A DNA stretch of 64,000 bases from Agrobacterium tumefaciens_K (GTDB taxonomy: Bacteria > Pseudomonadota > Alphaproteobacteria > Rhizobiales > Rhizobiaceae). Position 1 is the stretch's first letter. The number at the start of each line of letters is the position of its first letter. Where the stretch lies: positions 2,108,001-2,172,000 of the forward strand of contig NZ_JAOEGC010000002.1 in assembly GCF_031801495.1 (NCBI RefSeq), written 5' to 3'. Of the stretch, positions 17,690 through 27,227 are shown piece by piece. The notes beneath the pieces were generated by a model, which ran no database searches, had not been told where the DNA came from, and worked only from the letters and a program-made list of their open reading frames with translations. The translations under genes were made by a program, and so were the position numbers.

Positions 17690-17724
17690 ATGCTTTTTTG
17701 TGTACGATCTGACGGGTGGTTCCG

Positions 17725-18432
17725 TCAGGCGATCTTGCGGGCGGAGACACGGCCCATCGGATGCAGGGAGTGAACGCGGAAAGGTGCGCCTGGCTCATCC
17801 TCAATAAAGAGGGCGAGATTGGCGAAAGGCATGGGACGCGATAGCAGCGGCTCGAACACGGTTCTGACGGCACGCTCGATTCTGGAGTAGTTCACCGGCT
17901 CGACACTACCTGTCAACGTCATCTGGAACCGGAACTCGTCCATGACGTGCGGGCTGCCCCAGCGATGCAGATTGGTCAGCTGCGACGCGGAAAGCCGTTC
18001 GGGATTGGCGCGCTCGATCTCCGCGTCACCGATGGGAGCACGATAGTGGTCGAACTCCTGCACGACACTGGCAGCGAGAAAATGCAGGAGGTCGCACGGC
18101 CGCTCCGGCACGAGGCTGAAAACATTGTCCAGTTTCGCGACAACCAGCTGCGGCAACACGAACGGCTCCTGTTTGCCGGAAAACCGCATCAGATCGCGAA
18201 GCAGCGCCGCTTCCGAATATCCCTCGGCGAGGCGGAAGGGAGCCTTGATCGTGCCGTGAAACCCGTAACGGCGCGGCAGCGCCGTATGGTAGGAAATATC
18301 CGGCATGGCGAGATCGATCATGCCGGGCGGCTCGACCGCCTGACCGGAATAGACGTCGCGCCCAAGCCAGGCGGCTGCGGCCTGCGTCAGCGGGTCATTG
18401 GGAGATGGCGTAAAATGAATGGCGTATCGCAT
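17725..18432 (-). CDS. DUF1045 protein, 2H phosphoesterase-like
   Basis: The 235-residue protein matches DUF1045, a family often found with phosphonate-use genes and resembling 2H phosphodiesterases. The N-terminal half has YGFHGTIKAPF, with His59 in the first HxT motif. The second motif, in MDEFRFQMTLTG, has Gln170 where I expect a histidine, so catalytic activity may be altered. The start at 18432 (MRYAIHFTPS) is chosen because the preceding 110 codons of the long frame have no family resemblance. No phosphonate genes are near. Confidence 0.75.
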   Translation of the reverse strand: MRYAIHFTPSPNDPLTQAAAAWLGRDVYSGQAVEPPGMIDLAMPDISYHTALPRRYGFHGTIKAPFRLAEGYSEAALLRDLMRFSGKQEPFVLPQLVVAKLDNVFSLVPERPCDLLHFLAASVVQEFDHYRAPIGDAEIERANPERLSASQLTNLHRWGSPHVMDEFRFQMTLTGSVEPVNYSRIERAVRTVFEPLLSRPMPFANLALFIEDEPGAPFRVHSLHPMGRVSARKIA

Positions 18433-18530
18433 TCGCTTGTCACCTTGCCGCACCTGCGGCTGAACGGGCCTTGTGTCAGGCCAGCAAATAGGTGATTTGC
18501 GTAACAGATTGACGACGCGAAACGCGTACA

Positions 18531-19742
18531 TCAGGACTTTCTGAAATTCTCTTCCGCGATGCGAATGTGCTCGGCGGGCCTGAAACTGTCGGGTAACGTT
18601 GCGGTTTGCCCGCAGACCGCGGCCAAAGCTGCGTCGGCAAGATGGTGGGCTAGGCCGAAACTGACCTTGAAGCCACCCGTGAGCGCGACAAGCCCCGGCC
18701 GCCCCGGAATGGAACCAACCATCGGGTCCCGCCCGATGGCCTTCGGCCTCAACCCGGCCCAACGCTCGATCACGACCGCGCCCGCAAGCGACGGAACGAT
18801 TGATTTGGCTTTTGAAACAAGCAGATCGAGCTTCTCGTCGGTTGCATAGGGGTCTTCGAAATCGTCCTCGCTCGTGCTCCCGACGGCGACGGTTCCGTAT
18901 TCATGCGGCACGACATACAGCCCGTTCAGAAAAACAACTGGCATCGCGGGATCGCATTTCGCATCGAGAAGCGCAGCCTGGCCCTTCACCGGCTGCCCGA
19001 GAGACATCCCGTCCGCCAGGCCAGCCGCATCACGCATCATTGAAAAGGCGTGATGCCCGTTCGCAATGATCGCGTGATCGAAACGCACGTCATCTCCGGA
19101 TGACAGAAGCGCCCGCCCCTGCTCGGGATCGAGCGATATGACGCCGCAGTGCTCCACCGCCTGAACATGCCGCGCAGTACGGATGAATGCCGCAAGAACA
19201 CCCGTCAGCGCTCGGGGCGACACCCTGCCAGCCAGCGTATCGAGAACGAAGCCCGCCTCACCTGCGGCATGATCCACCCAAGCGTCACCGCAGGCCGGAG
19301 CGTCAGCAACATGCCAGTGGAATCGACGGTCGGGAGTTTTCCAGTTTTGCCCGGCATCCTTCTGGTGCCGCTCGGCAATCGCCCGCAGATGCTGCTTGGG
19401 CAAGGGAATGATGCGGCCGCACCGCCTGTATCCGGCTGAAAGGCCCGTCGCGCTCTCCACTTGGGCAATCTCGCTCTCAAGGTCGATGAGTGCATCGAAC
19501 TGGAACTGTTTTTTGTCCGACCAGCGATCCGGCATATGCGGCATCAACGCGCCGAGCAGTCCACCGCTGGCGCCACTGCCGAGTGTTGCCGCATCGACCA
19601 GCAATGTTTCGATCCCCAGCCGCTCCGCCTTGACCGCGGCCCAGAGCCCCATGATCCCGCCGCCAATAATCAGTAACGGCACCGAAACCGGCAATCTTGA
19701 TGATTGACGGTGATCGCAAGCAGGACTATCGGCTTCTTTCAT
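18531..19742 (-). CDS. FAD-dependent oxidoreductase, DAO/MnmC(o)-like
   Basis: The 403-residue protein has an N-terminal dinucleotide-binding motif LLIIGGGIMGLWAAVKAERLG, a central GQPVKGQAALL region and a C-terminal GLRPKAIGRDPMVG...ALTGGFKVSFGLAHHLA block. This is typical of the D-amino-acid oxidase (DAO) superfamily, which oxidises secondary amines. It lies head-to-head with mnmD, and MnmC of enteric bacteria fuses these two domain types, so it may be the separate tRNA oxidase. A general amine oxidase is the alternative. The start at 19742 makes the two divergent ATGs share the CATG sequence. Confidence 0.78.
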   Translation of the reverse strand: MKEADSPACDHRQSSRLPVSVPLLIIGGGIMGLWAAVKAERLGIETLLVDAATLGSGASGGLLGALMPHMPDRWSDKKQFQFDALIDLESEIAQVESATGLSAGYRRCGRIIPLPKQHLRAIAERHQKDAGQNWKTPDRRFHWHVADAPACGDAWVDHAAGEAGFVLDTLAGRVSPRALTGVLAAFIRTARHVQAVEHCGVISLDPEQGRALLSSGDDVRFDHAIIANGHHAFSMMRDAAGLADGMSLGQPVKGQAALLDAKCDPAMPVVFLNGLYVVPHEYGTVAVGSTSEDDFEDPYATDEKLDLLVSKAKSIVPSLAGAVVIERWAGLRPKAIGRDPMVGSIPGRPGLVALTGGFKVSFGLAHHLADAALAAVCGQTATLPDSFRPAEHIRIAEENFRKS

Positions 19743-20466
19743 GACACATTCCGAGGACAATCCGATTTCCGGCAATGGCCAGACAGCGCTCGACTGGCGC
19801 GACGGGGATATGCCCTATTCACTGGCCTTTGGCGACCATTTTTATTGTCAGACGGACGGCAGGCTTGAATGCGGCCACGTTTTCCTGTCGGGAAATGGAC
19901 TGCCTGAACGCTGGTCCGGCAACGGTGAAACATTCCGCATCGGTGAACTTGGTTTCGGCACCGGCCTTAACCTCTGCGAAACTTGGCGCCAGTGGAAACT
20001 TGCACGCAGCGGCGGTCGCAGCCTTCATTTCATGTCCTTCGAACTCTATCCCATGAAGGCGGAAGACCTGGATCGCGCGCTGGCGCGCTGGCCGGAAGTG
20101 GATGCCGAACGTCAAGCGCTCGTGGCACGTTGGCCGGAAGAACCGCAGGGCATCGTCGATATCGAGCTGGACGACACGACGCGGCTCACGGTCGTCTGTG
20201 GTCATGCGCTGGAAAGTATCGCATCCCGAAGCGAAATTTTCGATGCATGGTATCTCGATGGCTTCGCACCGTCACGCAATCCCGACATGTGGTCGCTGGA
20301 CATCATGCAGACGCTGTTCGACAGGACGCGTTCGCAAGGGACATTCGCAACCTATGCCGCGGCCGGTTTCGTACGGCGCAATCTTCAGGCGGCCGGTTTT
20401 GATGTGGAACGCCGCAAAGGGTTTGCCGGAAAACGTGAGATGCTCTGCGGCGTTCGCCGCACGTGA
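19741..20466 (+). CDS. mnmD: tRNA mnm5(s2)U34 methyltransferase MnmD
   Basis: The 241-residue protein is the stand-alone methyltransferase half of MnmC, which adds the last methyl group at the wobble uridine of some tRNAs using S-adenosylmethionine. Family blocks are DWRDGDMPYSLAFGDHFYC near the N-terminus, the SAM-binding IGELGFGTGLNLCETW, WYLDGFAPSRNPDMWS and the C-terminal VRRNLQAAGFDVERRKGFAGKREM (quoted in part). The FAD oxidase half found in fused MnmC is absent here and a DAO gene lies divergently next door. Confidence 0.9.
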   Translation: MTHSEDNPISGNGQTALDWRDGDMPYSLAFGDHFYCQTDGRLECGHVFLSGNGLPERWSGNGETFRIGELGFGTGLNLCETWRQWKLARSGGRSLHFMSFELYPMKAEDLDRALARWPEVDAERQALVARWPEEPQGIVDIELDDTTRLTVVCGHALESIASRSEIFDAWYLDGFAPSRNPDMWSLDIMQTLFDRTRSQGTFATYAAAGFVRRNLQAAGFDVERRKGFAGKREMLCGVRRT

Positions 20467-20493
20467 GTATTTTCAACGGTACAGAAAAACGAC

Positions 20494-23400
20494 TTACTGG
20501 GAGGAACCCTTCGGTTTTTCCTGGCGCGGCGCATCACGCCCCAACCACTGCGCGACCTTGCTTTCCAGTATTTCCGGGCTGATGGGCTTGGAGAGATAAT
20601 CATCCATGCCGGCGGCAAAGCATAGCTCCCGATCTGCGTCGAGAGCATGCGCGGTCACGCCGATGATGGGCACATGGCGGTCATCGCCCGCGTCCTGCTC
20701 GGCGGCCCGGATCGCCTGCGTCGCCTGATGACCGTTCATCACCGGCATGGAAACGTCCATCAGAATGACGGCGGGGTTGAACTCCTGCCACGCCTGCACG
20801 GCCTTTTTACCGTTATTGACAATGCGGAACCGTAAGCCCGTCTGTTGAAGTATCTGCGTGAAGACGATCTGGTTGACGTCGTTGTCCTCGGCAACCAGCA
20901 CATCCAGCAGGCAGGGTCGCTCCCGTTCGGTAACCGTCGGTGCTGCAACATCGCGGCGGCCACTTTTCCGTCCCACCTCTTCGCGAACGGAAGGCGCGAT
21001 GCTTTCTTCCGGAGCAACGAAAGCGTAACCCCGTTTCTGGCCGCGTTTCAGCCTGACATCGCGAACGACATCGAACAGCGTCGAGCGCAACAGCCGCGCC
21101 CGTGCCGGTTTCATCAGATGCGCCTGCACATTGAGGTCGGTGAACAGCGTTTCATCTCCAACGACATCCATGGATGTCAGGAAAATGATGGCGATATCTT
21201 CGAAACGCGAGTCGGACCGTATCCGTTCGACCACATCCAGCCCGTTCATGACCGGCATGTGGTAATCGAGAATGATAGCGTCTATATCGAAATCGATGGC
21301 CACGGCCTCTTCGAGAACGGCAAGCCCTGCCGGTCCGCTTTCCGCAGCGTAACCATCCACACCCCAGGCGTTCAGCTGTTCCGTCAAGATGCGGCGGTTG
21401 ACCTCATTGTCATCGATGACGAGGACACGGACGTCATCGATGATGACCGCCTGCAACGAGGTGTCAGCGCTACGACCCGTCACCTGGAACGGAATGTTGA
21501 CGGTGAAGGTCGATCCTTTTCCGACAACGCTGTCGACATGGATCGAGCCATCGAAAAGTCCCACGAGGCCTACGGTGATAGCCAGCCCCAGACCCGTGCC
21601 CTCGTGCCTGCGGGTCGCGGAACTGTCCACTTGGCTGAACTTGTCGAAAATCGTTTCCAGCTTGTCGCCCGGAATGCCGATGCCGCTGTCTTCGACACGC
21701 AATGTCAGAATGGTTTCTGAGGCTTCCGCGGATTGCGCCGACAGCTCCACCAGAACATGCCCGGTTTCTGTGAACTTGACCGCATTGCCGACGAGATTGG
21801 TGACGATCTGCCGAAACCGCCCCGCATCGCCGATAACCCTGCCACGCACGGATGGATCGATACGAACGACGAGCTCTATGTCCTTGTCGAGCGCAGCAGA
21901 GGACAACAGCGAAACCACATCCTCCAGCGCTTCCACCGCATCGAATGGCACATTGCGCAGTTTCATCTGTCCGGCCTCGATCTTGGAGAAATCGAGGATG
22001 TCGTTGATGATCGTCAGCAAGGCATTTCCGGATTTGACGATGATGTCGGTGAACGTCTTCTGACGGGTATCCAGGTTGGATTTGGCCAGCAGTTCCGCCA
22101 TGCCAAGCACACCGTTCATCGGCGTGCGGATTTCATGGCTCATATTGGCGAGGAATTCGGATTTGGCTCGGTCGGCAGCTTCAGCGCGTGACAGAAGACG
22201 TTGTAATTCCGCCTCGCGCAACTTCATTTCAGTCACATCGGTGACGATGGCCAGCCAATAGTTACCGGAGCTTATGGTTGCCTCGAGATTGAGCCAGATT
22301 TCACCCCTGACATGAACGGTCCACGAGAACGGCCTGTTCTCCTGAACGTTGAGGCGCCATGTCTGGAGCGTTTTCTCGGCCTCGTCGCAGGTCCCGAAAT
22401 CGCCCCTTTGAGCGCAATAGTTAAAGGCCTCCCCCCAGCCGCGACCCGGCTCCAGCAGTTCGGGCGGCACATCGAACATGCGTGCCATCGCCTCGTTCGA
22501 GAAGATGATCGTGCCCTGTTCAATCAGGACAAGACCCTGCGCCATGGCCCGCGTCGCGCCTTGCATATATTCGCCGACACGTTCGAGATCGGCATTCGCC
22601 TTGCGAATTTCCGCGTCGCGCCGCCGCACCTCCGTCACGTCGGCATAGGTGCTCAGAACCTTGCCGCCGCTCAGCAGCGTCTTCGAGATGGTCGTGACCC
22701 TGCCGTTCGCGCTCCTTACCTCACGAGGCCCGAAAGTCGTCACATCGGCAAGGCGGGCGACGCGCTCTTCGTAAAGCTCCTCGAAGGACATATCACCGTA
22801 ATCATAAAGCCCGCTTTTGAAATTGCGCTCCATGAAATACCGGTAGCTCTTGCCAACGATATCGCCAAGACCACCAACCTCGCTCCACATGTCGTAGAAA
22901 CAGGGGTTGGCATATTCGATGATACGGTCGGCGTTGATGAGCAGCACGCCCACCGGCAAGGCATGAAGAATAGCCTCGAGCTGACGATGCAGTTCCTCGG
23001 CGTGGTTCTGCGCGGCGATCAGATCGTTTTCGCGTGTCTTGAGCACGCTGACGTCGGTAATCGAACCAACGAGATAGTGCTCGTCATCCGGTGTCGAAAC
23101 ACGACCGATGCGCGTGATGACAGGCAAGGCGCCACCATCCGCCAGCGGAATGTTTTCAGCCTTTTCTACCGCGTCGCCCGTTGCAAGAACCTCCTCGTTT
23201 TCGAGATGGAACTGCTCACCGGCACCAGCAAACATCTGACTTGCGGTCTTGCCGATGTGTTGCGAAAGATCGCCGCCCACGATCTTTTCATAGGCCGCAT
23301 TGGCAAATGTCAGCCGTCGCTTATCGTCGCGCAGGAAAACTGCCACAGGCAGCTGCTGAAGCGCTTCTCGCAAAAGCCAGGTTTCCCGGATGTGCTTGCT

Positions 23401-24213
23401 CAGCAGCACTTCATGGGACTTGAACTCGGTGACGTCGATCCGCAGGCCGATCAACATGCCGTTTTCAAGCCGCCTGTTCACCACGCGCACCCAGCGCCCG
23501 TCACAGAGCTGTTCCACCGTCTCCGAATGGGGCAACGAGAATTCGTGCAGCCTCTTGTCCAGCCAGGCACGCATGTCCGGCTCGGCGCTCGCAGGCCCAT
23601 AACCGGTCCGAAGGCAGGCCCGGTAGCAGGCTTCGAGCGTCGTCTCCAGCGCAAGCCCTGAGGTCAGCTCGACATCGAGTGCGCTGTAGAATTCCGCGAA
23701 CCGGGCATTGCGATAAACCAGACGGTTGTCCCGATCGTAAATGACGATGCCCGCGTCGATGAGATCGATCACGCCACTGTCGAGCAGCAGGTCGGACGCG
23801 ATACTCCTGCCGAATGTTGCGTCCGGCACGAAGGCCGGCATGGCCTCGAAAACCTCGAACAGGAAAAAGCTTCCGTCATCGCCGGTAAAACGTTCGCAGC
23901 GCGCGGCATAACGCCCGGAAGCGCCGGCGCCGTGGCAGGAAACCACCTCTTCCGTGGCGAAGACCAGCGACCGCCGTTCCTTTTCTTCGCGGGCTTCGTC
24001 TTGCGCATTGCCCGATTGGGAAAAGCTCGTATGACCACGAAGTTGTTCTGCCGAACGCTTCATGAAACGGCTATAGGCGGTGTTCACCACGACATAGCGT
24101 AGCTCGCTGTCCTTGATGCATGCGGGCAAATCCAGCGCCTGAATGGCCCTGCACGCTTTTTCCAGCAACCCGCCGCCCTCGGTCATCCGATATTCCACGC
24201 CACCAGGATCCAT
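20494..24213 (-). CDS. Hybrid sensor histidine kinase with five PAS-like domains
   Basis: The 1239-residue protein has no membrane segments and appears cytoplasmic. About five PAS or PAS-like sensor regions span residues 20-125, 145-265, 282-395, 410-530 and 550-665. The HisKA domain has SHEIRTPMNG with the phosphorylated histidine near 693, followed by an HATPase domain (VGNAVKFTETG, GTGLGLAI). Two receiver domains follow, with LDYHMPVMNG near 1010 and LMDVSMPVMNG near 1155. Both have the acidic pair, the lysine and the aspartate needed for phosphotransfer. No Hpt domain is seen, so a separate phosphotransfer protein is expected. The signal is unknown. It converges on mnmD. Confidence 0.93.
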   Translation of the reverse strand: MDPGGVEYRMTEGGGLLEKACRAIQALDLPACIKDSELRYVVVNTAYSRFMKRSAEQLRGHTSFSQSGNAQDEAREEKERRSLVFATEEVVSCHGAGASGRYAARCERFTGDDGSFFLFEVFEAMPAFVPDATFGRSIASDLLLDSGVIDLIDAGIVIYDRDNRLVYRNARFAEFYSALDVELTSGLALETTLEACYRACLRTGYGPASAEPDMRAWLDKRLHEFSLPHSETVEQLCDGRWVRVVNRRLENGMLIGLRIDVTEFKSHEVLLSKHIRETWLLREALQQLPVAVFLRDDKRRLTFANAAYEKIVGGDLSQHIGKTASQMFAGAGEQFHLENEEVLATGDAVEKAENIPLADGGALPVITRIGRVSTPDDEHYLVGSITDVSVLKTRENDLIAAQNHAEELHRQLEAILHALPVGVLLINADRIIEYANPCFYDMWSEVGGLGDIVGKSYRYFMERNFKSGLYDYGDMSFEELYEERVARLADVTTFGPREVRSANGRVTTISKTLLSGGKVLSTYADVTEVRRRDAEIRKANADLERVGEYMQGATRAMAQGLVLIEQGTIIFSNEAMARMFDVPPELLEPGRGWGEAFNYCAQRGDFGTCDEAEKTLQTWRLNVQENRPFSWTVHVRGEIWLNLEATISSGNYWLAIVTDVTEMKLREAELQRLLSRAEAADRAKSEFLANMSHEIRTPMNGVLGMAELLAKSNLDTRQKTFTDIIVKSGNALLTIINDILDFSKIEAGQMKLRNVPFDAVEALEDVVSLLSSAALDKDIELVVRIDPSVRGRVIGDAGRFRQIVTNLVGNAVKFTETGHVLVELSAQSAEASETILTLRVEDSGIGIPGDKLETIFDKFSQVDSSATRRHEGTGLGLAITVGLVGLFDGSIHVDSVVGKGSTFTVNIPFQVTGRSADTSLQAVIIDDVRVLVIDDNEVNRRILTEQLNAWGVDGYAAESGPAGLAVLEEAVAIDFDIDAIILDYHMPVMNGLDVVERIRSDSRFEDIAIIFLTSMDVVGDETLFTDLNVQAHLMKPARARLLRSTLFDVVRDVRLKRGQKRGYAFVAPEESIAPSVREEVGRKSGRRDVAAPTVTERERPCLLDVLVAEDNDVNQIVFTQILQQTGLRFRIVNNGKKAVQAWQEFNPAVILMDVSMPVMNGHQATQAIRAAEQDAGDDRHVPIIGVTAHALDADRELCFAAGMDDYLSKPISPEILESKVAQWLGRDAPRQEKPKGSSQ

Positions 24214-24687
24214 CCCGTCGAATCAAATAGTTCCTAACAATTTCAAGGGAACGTTAGGGGAGAAACAAACGCATTGCTATGCATCAGAGCATGTCGCAAC
24301 CCATTGTTAACCACATTTGTCTTTTTGTTGCCCAAATTGGCACAAACAGCCACGTGATTCCGTCTCTACACCACGGCGACATATCAGCCATGCGGGGCTA
24401 GACGGCTCGTTTTCAAAACTATTGCTTGACTTTTCGGTGCGAAACGCACACATGCCCGGTTGAGCTTTCACCTTCGGCAGCCGCGTGAGCTGCAGCGGAC
24501 CAAGACATAATCAACGCATGAAGGAAAAGCGCAACCGATACAGAAGACGGCATTTGCCGCACTGATGCGCAGAAAGTTATTCCAACCCACAAGTTCCCAA
24601 TTCACGCGGGGTTCTTGACGCCGAAACCACCGGACAGCAGCAACTGTTCCGGTCGATTTTGTTTTGGCGCCCCGAAAGGCGATACTA
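24214..24687. other. Long noncoding leader before RNA helicase
   Basis: No protein gene is apparent in these 474 bases between the divergent hybrid kinase and helicase genes. The region must hold both promoters. It ends in the hairpin at 24629-24660 and an AAAGG site that places helicase translation at TTG 24688. Such long leaders are common for cold-regulated RNA helicases, but no cold box was identified. Confidence 0.4.
24629..24660 (+). terminator. Hairpin plus T-rich tract in helicase leader
   Basis: ACCGGACAG and CTG-T-TCCGGT form a stem of nine pairs with a single bulged T and a six-base loop. CGATTTTGTTTT follows, then the ribosome-binding site. A stem followed by T residues inside a leader suggests transcription attenuation rather than the end of another gene. 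Confidence 0.45.
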
Positions 24688-26169
24688 TTGACCAGTTTTA
24701 GCGAACTCGGCCTCTCCGAAAAGATTGTGGCAAGCGTTACCCAGCTTGGTTACACAACCCCCACCCCCATTCAGGCGAAGGCCATTCCGCTGCTTCTCGA
24801 AGGCCGCGACCTGATCGGCCTCGCACAGACCGGCACCGGCAAGACGGCCGCTTTCGGCCTACCCATCATCGAAATGCTGCTGAAGCATGCCGATCGGCCG
24901 GCAAACCGCACCGCCCGCACGCTGATCCTTGCGCCGACGCGTGAGCTGGTCAACCAGATCGGTGAAAACCTGCGCGCTTTCGTGAAGAAGACCCCGCTGC
25001 GCATCAACCAGGTTGTTGGCGGCGCATCGATCAACAAGCAGCAGCTCCAGCTCGAAAAGGGTACTGATATCCTCGTGGCGACCCCCGGCCGCCTGCTGGA
25101 CCTTATCGCCCGCAACGCGATCTCGCTGTCCAAGGTGACCTATCTCGTTCTCGACGAAGCCGACCAGATGCTTGATCTCGGTTTCATCCACGACCTGCGC
25201 AAGATCTCCAAGATGGTTCCGGCCAAGCGCCAGACCCTGCTGTTCTCGGCCACGATGCCGAAGGCAATTGCCGACCTCGCCCACAGCTACCTGACCGATC
25301 CGCTCAAGGTGGAAGTGACGCCGCCAGGCAAGGCAGCCGACAAGGTTGAGCAGTACGTACATTTCGTTGCCGGCAAGAACGACAAGACCGAACTTCTGAA
25401 GAAGTCGCTTTCCGAAAACCCGGATGGCCGCGCAATTGTCTTCCTGCGTACCAAGCACGGCGCGGAAAAGCTCTACAAGCATCTCGAACACATCGGCTTC
25501 AAGGTTGCTTCCATCCATGGCAACAAGAGCCAAGGCCAGCGCGAGCGCGCATTGAAGGGCTTCAAGGACGGCGATCTCAAGGTTCTGGTTGCGACCGATG
25601 TCGCCGCCCGCGGCATCGATATCCCGGCTGTGACCCACGTCTTCAATTACGATCTGCCGGAAGTGCCGGATGCCTACGTCCACCGCATCGGCCGTACAGC
25701 CCGTGCCGGTCGTGACGGCATCGCCATTGCGTTCTGCGCACCGGACGAGACACGTCTGCTTCACGACATCGAAAAGCTGATGAAGATCGAAATCCCGGTC
25801 GCATCGGGCGAGCGCCCTGCCGGACTGGCAAGCCCCTCGCGCGGCAACAACAACAACCGCGGCGGCCGCAACAATAGCGGTGGCCAGCAGCGCGGCCCCC
25901 GCGAAGGTGGACGTCACAATGGCGAGTCCCGTCCGTCGCGTCACCACGCATCGCACGAGCGCGACGCCGACAACGATCTCGAAGTCACATCGGACTTCAA
26001 GCGTGTAAAGCAGGCGGAAGGCGAAGCCGTAGGACGTCCAGGCGGCCCCCGCAAGCATCGCCGCCCTGCCCGCAAGCCCGGAACGAACCGTCACGCTCCT
26101 GCGGGTGGTGACGCACCGCAGAAGCGCGCTTCCGGCAACGGTAACGGCAATCGCGGCCGTAACCGCTAA
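24688..26169 (+). CDS. DEAD-box ATP-dependent RNA helicase, RhlE-like
   Basis: The protein unwinds RNA duplexes with ATP and probably acts in ribosome assembly or RNA decay. It has the Q motif (PTPIQAKAI), motif I AQTGTGKT at residues 46-53, PTRELVNQ, TPGRLL, VLDEADQML, the SAT motif, RGIDIPAVTHV and HRIGRTARAG in order. From about residue 385 the C-terminus is a low-complexity tail rich in Gly, Arg, Asn and Gln with basic clusters, as in RhlE-type helicases. The TTG at 24688 (MTSFSELGLS) is preferred over TTG 24664, with AAAGG 8 bases upstream. Length is 493 residues. Confidence 0.93.
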   Translation: MTSFSELGLSEKIVASVTQLGYTTPTPIQAKAIPLLLEGRDLIGLAQTGTGKTAAFGLPIIEMLLKHADRPANRTARTLILAPTRELVNQIGENLRAFVKKTPLRINQVVGGASINKQQLQLEKGTDILVATPGRLLDLIARNAISLSKVTYLVLDEADQMLDLGFIHDLRKISKMVPAKRQTLLFSATMPKAIADLAHSYLTDPLKVEVTPPGKAADKVEQYVHFVAGKNDKTELLKKSLSENPDGRAIVFLRTKHGAEKLYKHLEHIGFKVASIHGNKSQGQRERALKGFKDGDLKVLVATDVAARGIDIPAVTHVFNYDLPEVPDAYVHRIGRTARAGRDGIAIAFCAPDETRLLHDIEKLMKIEIPVASGERPAGLASPSRGNNNNRGGRNNSGGQQRGPREGGRHNGESRPSRHHASHERDADNDLEVTSDFKRVKQAEGEAVGRPGGPRKHRRPARKPGTNRHAPAGGDAPQKRASGNGNGNRGRNR

Positions 26170-26194
26170 ACGGCGCACCGATATGTCTTGACTG

Positions 26195-26226
26195 AAACCC
26201 CGCAAGCCACCGCTTGCGGGGTTTTT
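26195..26226. terminator. Strong rho-independent terminator (helicase / EamA)
   Basis: AAACCCCGCAAGC and GCTTGCGGGGTTT form a perfect 13-base stem with a CACC loop, followed by TT on the + strand and preceded by A residues. It lies between the convergent helicase and EamA genes and can stop transcription in both directions. Confidence 0.9.
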
Positions 26227-26235
26227 CATTGCCTC

Positions 26236-27144
26236 TTATCCGCTTAGCGCAGCAGGGCTTGTGCGCGCTGGTAGGGTCATGGCAAGAACCCCGGCAATCA
26301 CGCAGACAAGTCCGGCCCACATGGCGGTCGTGGGAACCTCTCCCAGAAACAGCATCCCGATTCCCACCCCGATCGGAACGCGAAGATACGCCTGCGACGT
26401 GGTGCCGACTGAACCGAGCGTCTGCATCAGCCGGAAATAGATCATGAAGGCCAGAGCCGTCGAAAAGACGCTGAGGCACAGCAACGCCGTTATCGACGCG
26501 GTGGACGGCGACAGCGTCCACGGACGATCGACGATGGCACTGACCGGCAAGAGAATGACAGCTCCGCAGATCAATGATCCGGCCGCAGGCATGACAGGAT
26601 CGAGCCCCCTGAAATTTTTACCAAAAATGGCTGCACAGGCATAGGAAAAGGCCGCGGCCAGAATGGCAATCTGGCTCCACAGCATCTGTCCCGCGCCGTT
26701 CAGCGCCTGCATGCCGATGATGAGGCACACACCGGTCATGCCTGCAATGGTACCGAACAGCTTGCGTCCGCTGACCTGCTCATGCCGAACGACAATGGCG
26801 GTGAGAAGGAAAGTGAAGATCGGCGTCGTCGCATTGAGGATGACCGCAAGCCCCGCATCGATACTTTGTTCCGCCCAGGCGATCAGCGTGAATGGCAATA
26901 CGCTGTTGATGCAAGCCTGGACGAGAAAAAGCCGCCATGTAAACACGTCTTTCGGCAGACGCAGGCCACGCAGCCGGATGACCGCCATCAGCAGCAGACC
27001 CGCGATCAGCGTGCGAAATGCGATCAAGGTCAGTGGCGGAATCGTTTCCACGCCGATCTTGATGAAGGTGTAGGAAGAGGCCCACAATGCCGACAGCAGT
27101 GCCAGCAGCAGAAGTTCGCGCGCGATAGTGTTCGATGTGGTCAC
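26236..27144 (-). CDS. EamA/DMT-family transporter
   Basis: The 302-residue protein has ten predicted membrane helices in two EamA repeats, each starting with a motif such as LLALLSALWASSYTFIKIG in the first half. Family members export metabolites, amino acids or drugs. A FRTLIAGLLLM segment after helix 2 and LNATTPIFTFLLTAIV in the fourth helix are typical. No neighbour points to a substrate. Confidence 0.85.
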   Translation of the reverse strand: MTTSNTIARELLLLALLSALWASSYTFIKIGVETIPPLTLIAFRTLIAGLLLMAVIRLRGLRLPKDVFTWRLFLVQACINSVLPFTLIAWAEQSIDAGLAVILNATTPIFTFLLTAIVVRHEQVSGRKLFGTIAGMTGVCLIIGMQALNGAGQMLWSQIAILAAAFSYACAAIFGKNFRGLDPVMPAAGSLICGAVILLPVSAIVDRPWTLSPSTASITALLCLSVFSTALAFMIYFRLMQTLGSVGTTSQAYLRVPIGVGIGMLFLGEVPTTAMWAGLVCVIAGVLAMTLPARTSPAALSG

Positions 27145-27227
27145 GGATCAGTTTCCCAGGAAGTTGGCTGAGCCAGCCTTAACGCGAAAACGGGCACCAA
27201 TGCTTCGGTCAACGCCGAAGTGTGCGT

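Noticed and set aside
17709..17728. CTGACGG/CCGTCAG hairpin at the end of the DUF1045 gene
   Set aside because: It has no T-run on the - strand, so a terminator call is weak and it was not listed.
22312..23661. 449-residue + strand frame inside the hybrid kinase
   Set aside because: It overlaps the PAS regions of the kinase gene on the other strand and has no family match.
24859..26229. 456-residue - strand frame opposite the RNA helicase
   Set aside because: Long antisense frames are expected in GC-rich genes; the helicase motifs on the + strand are complete.
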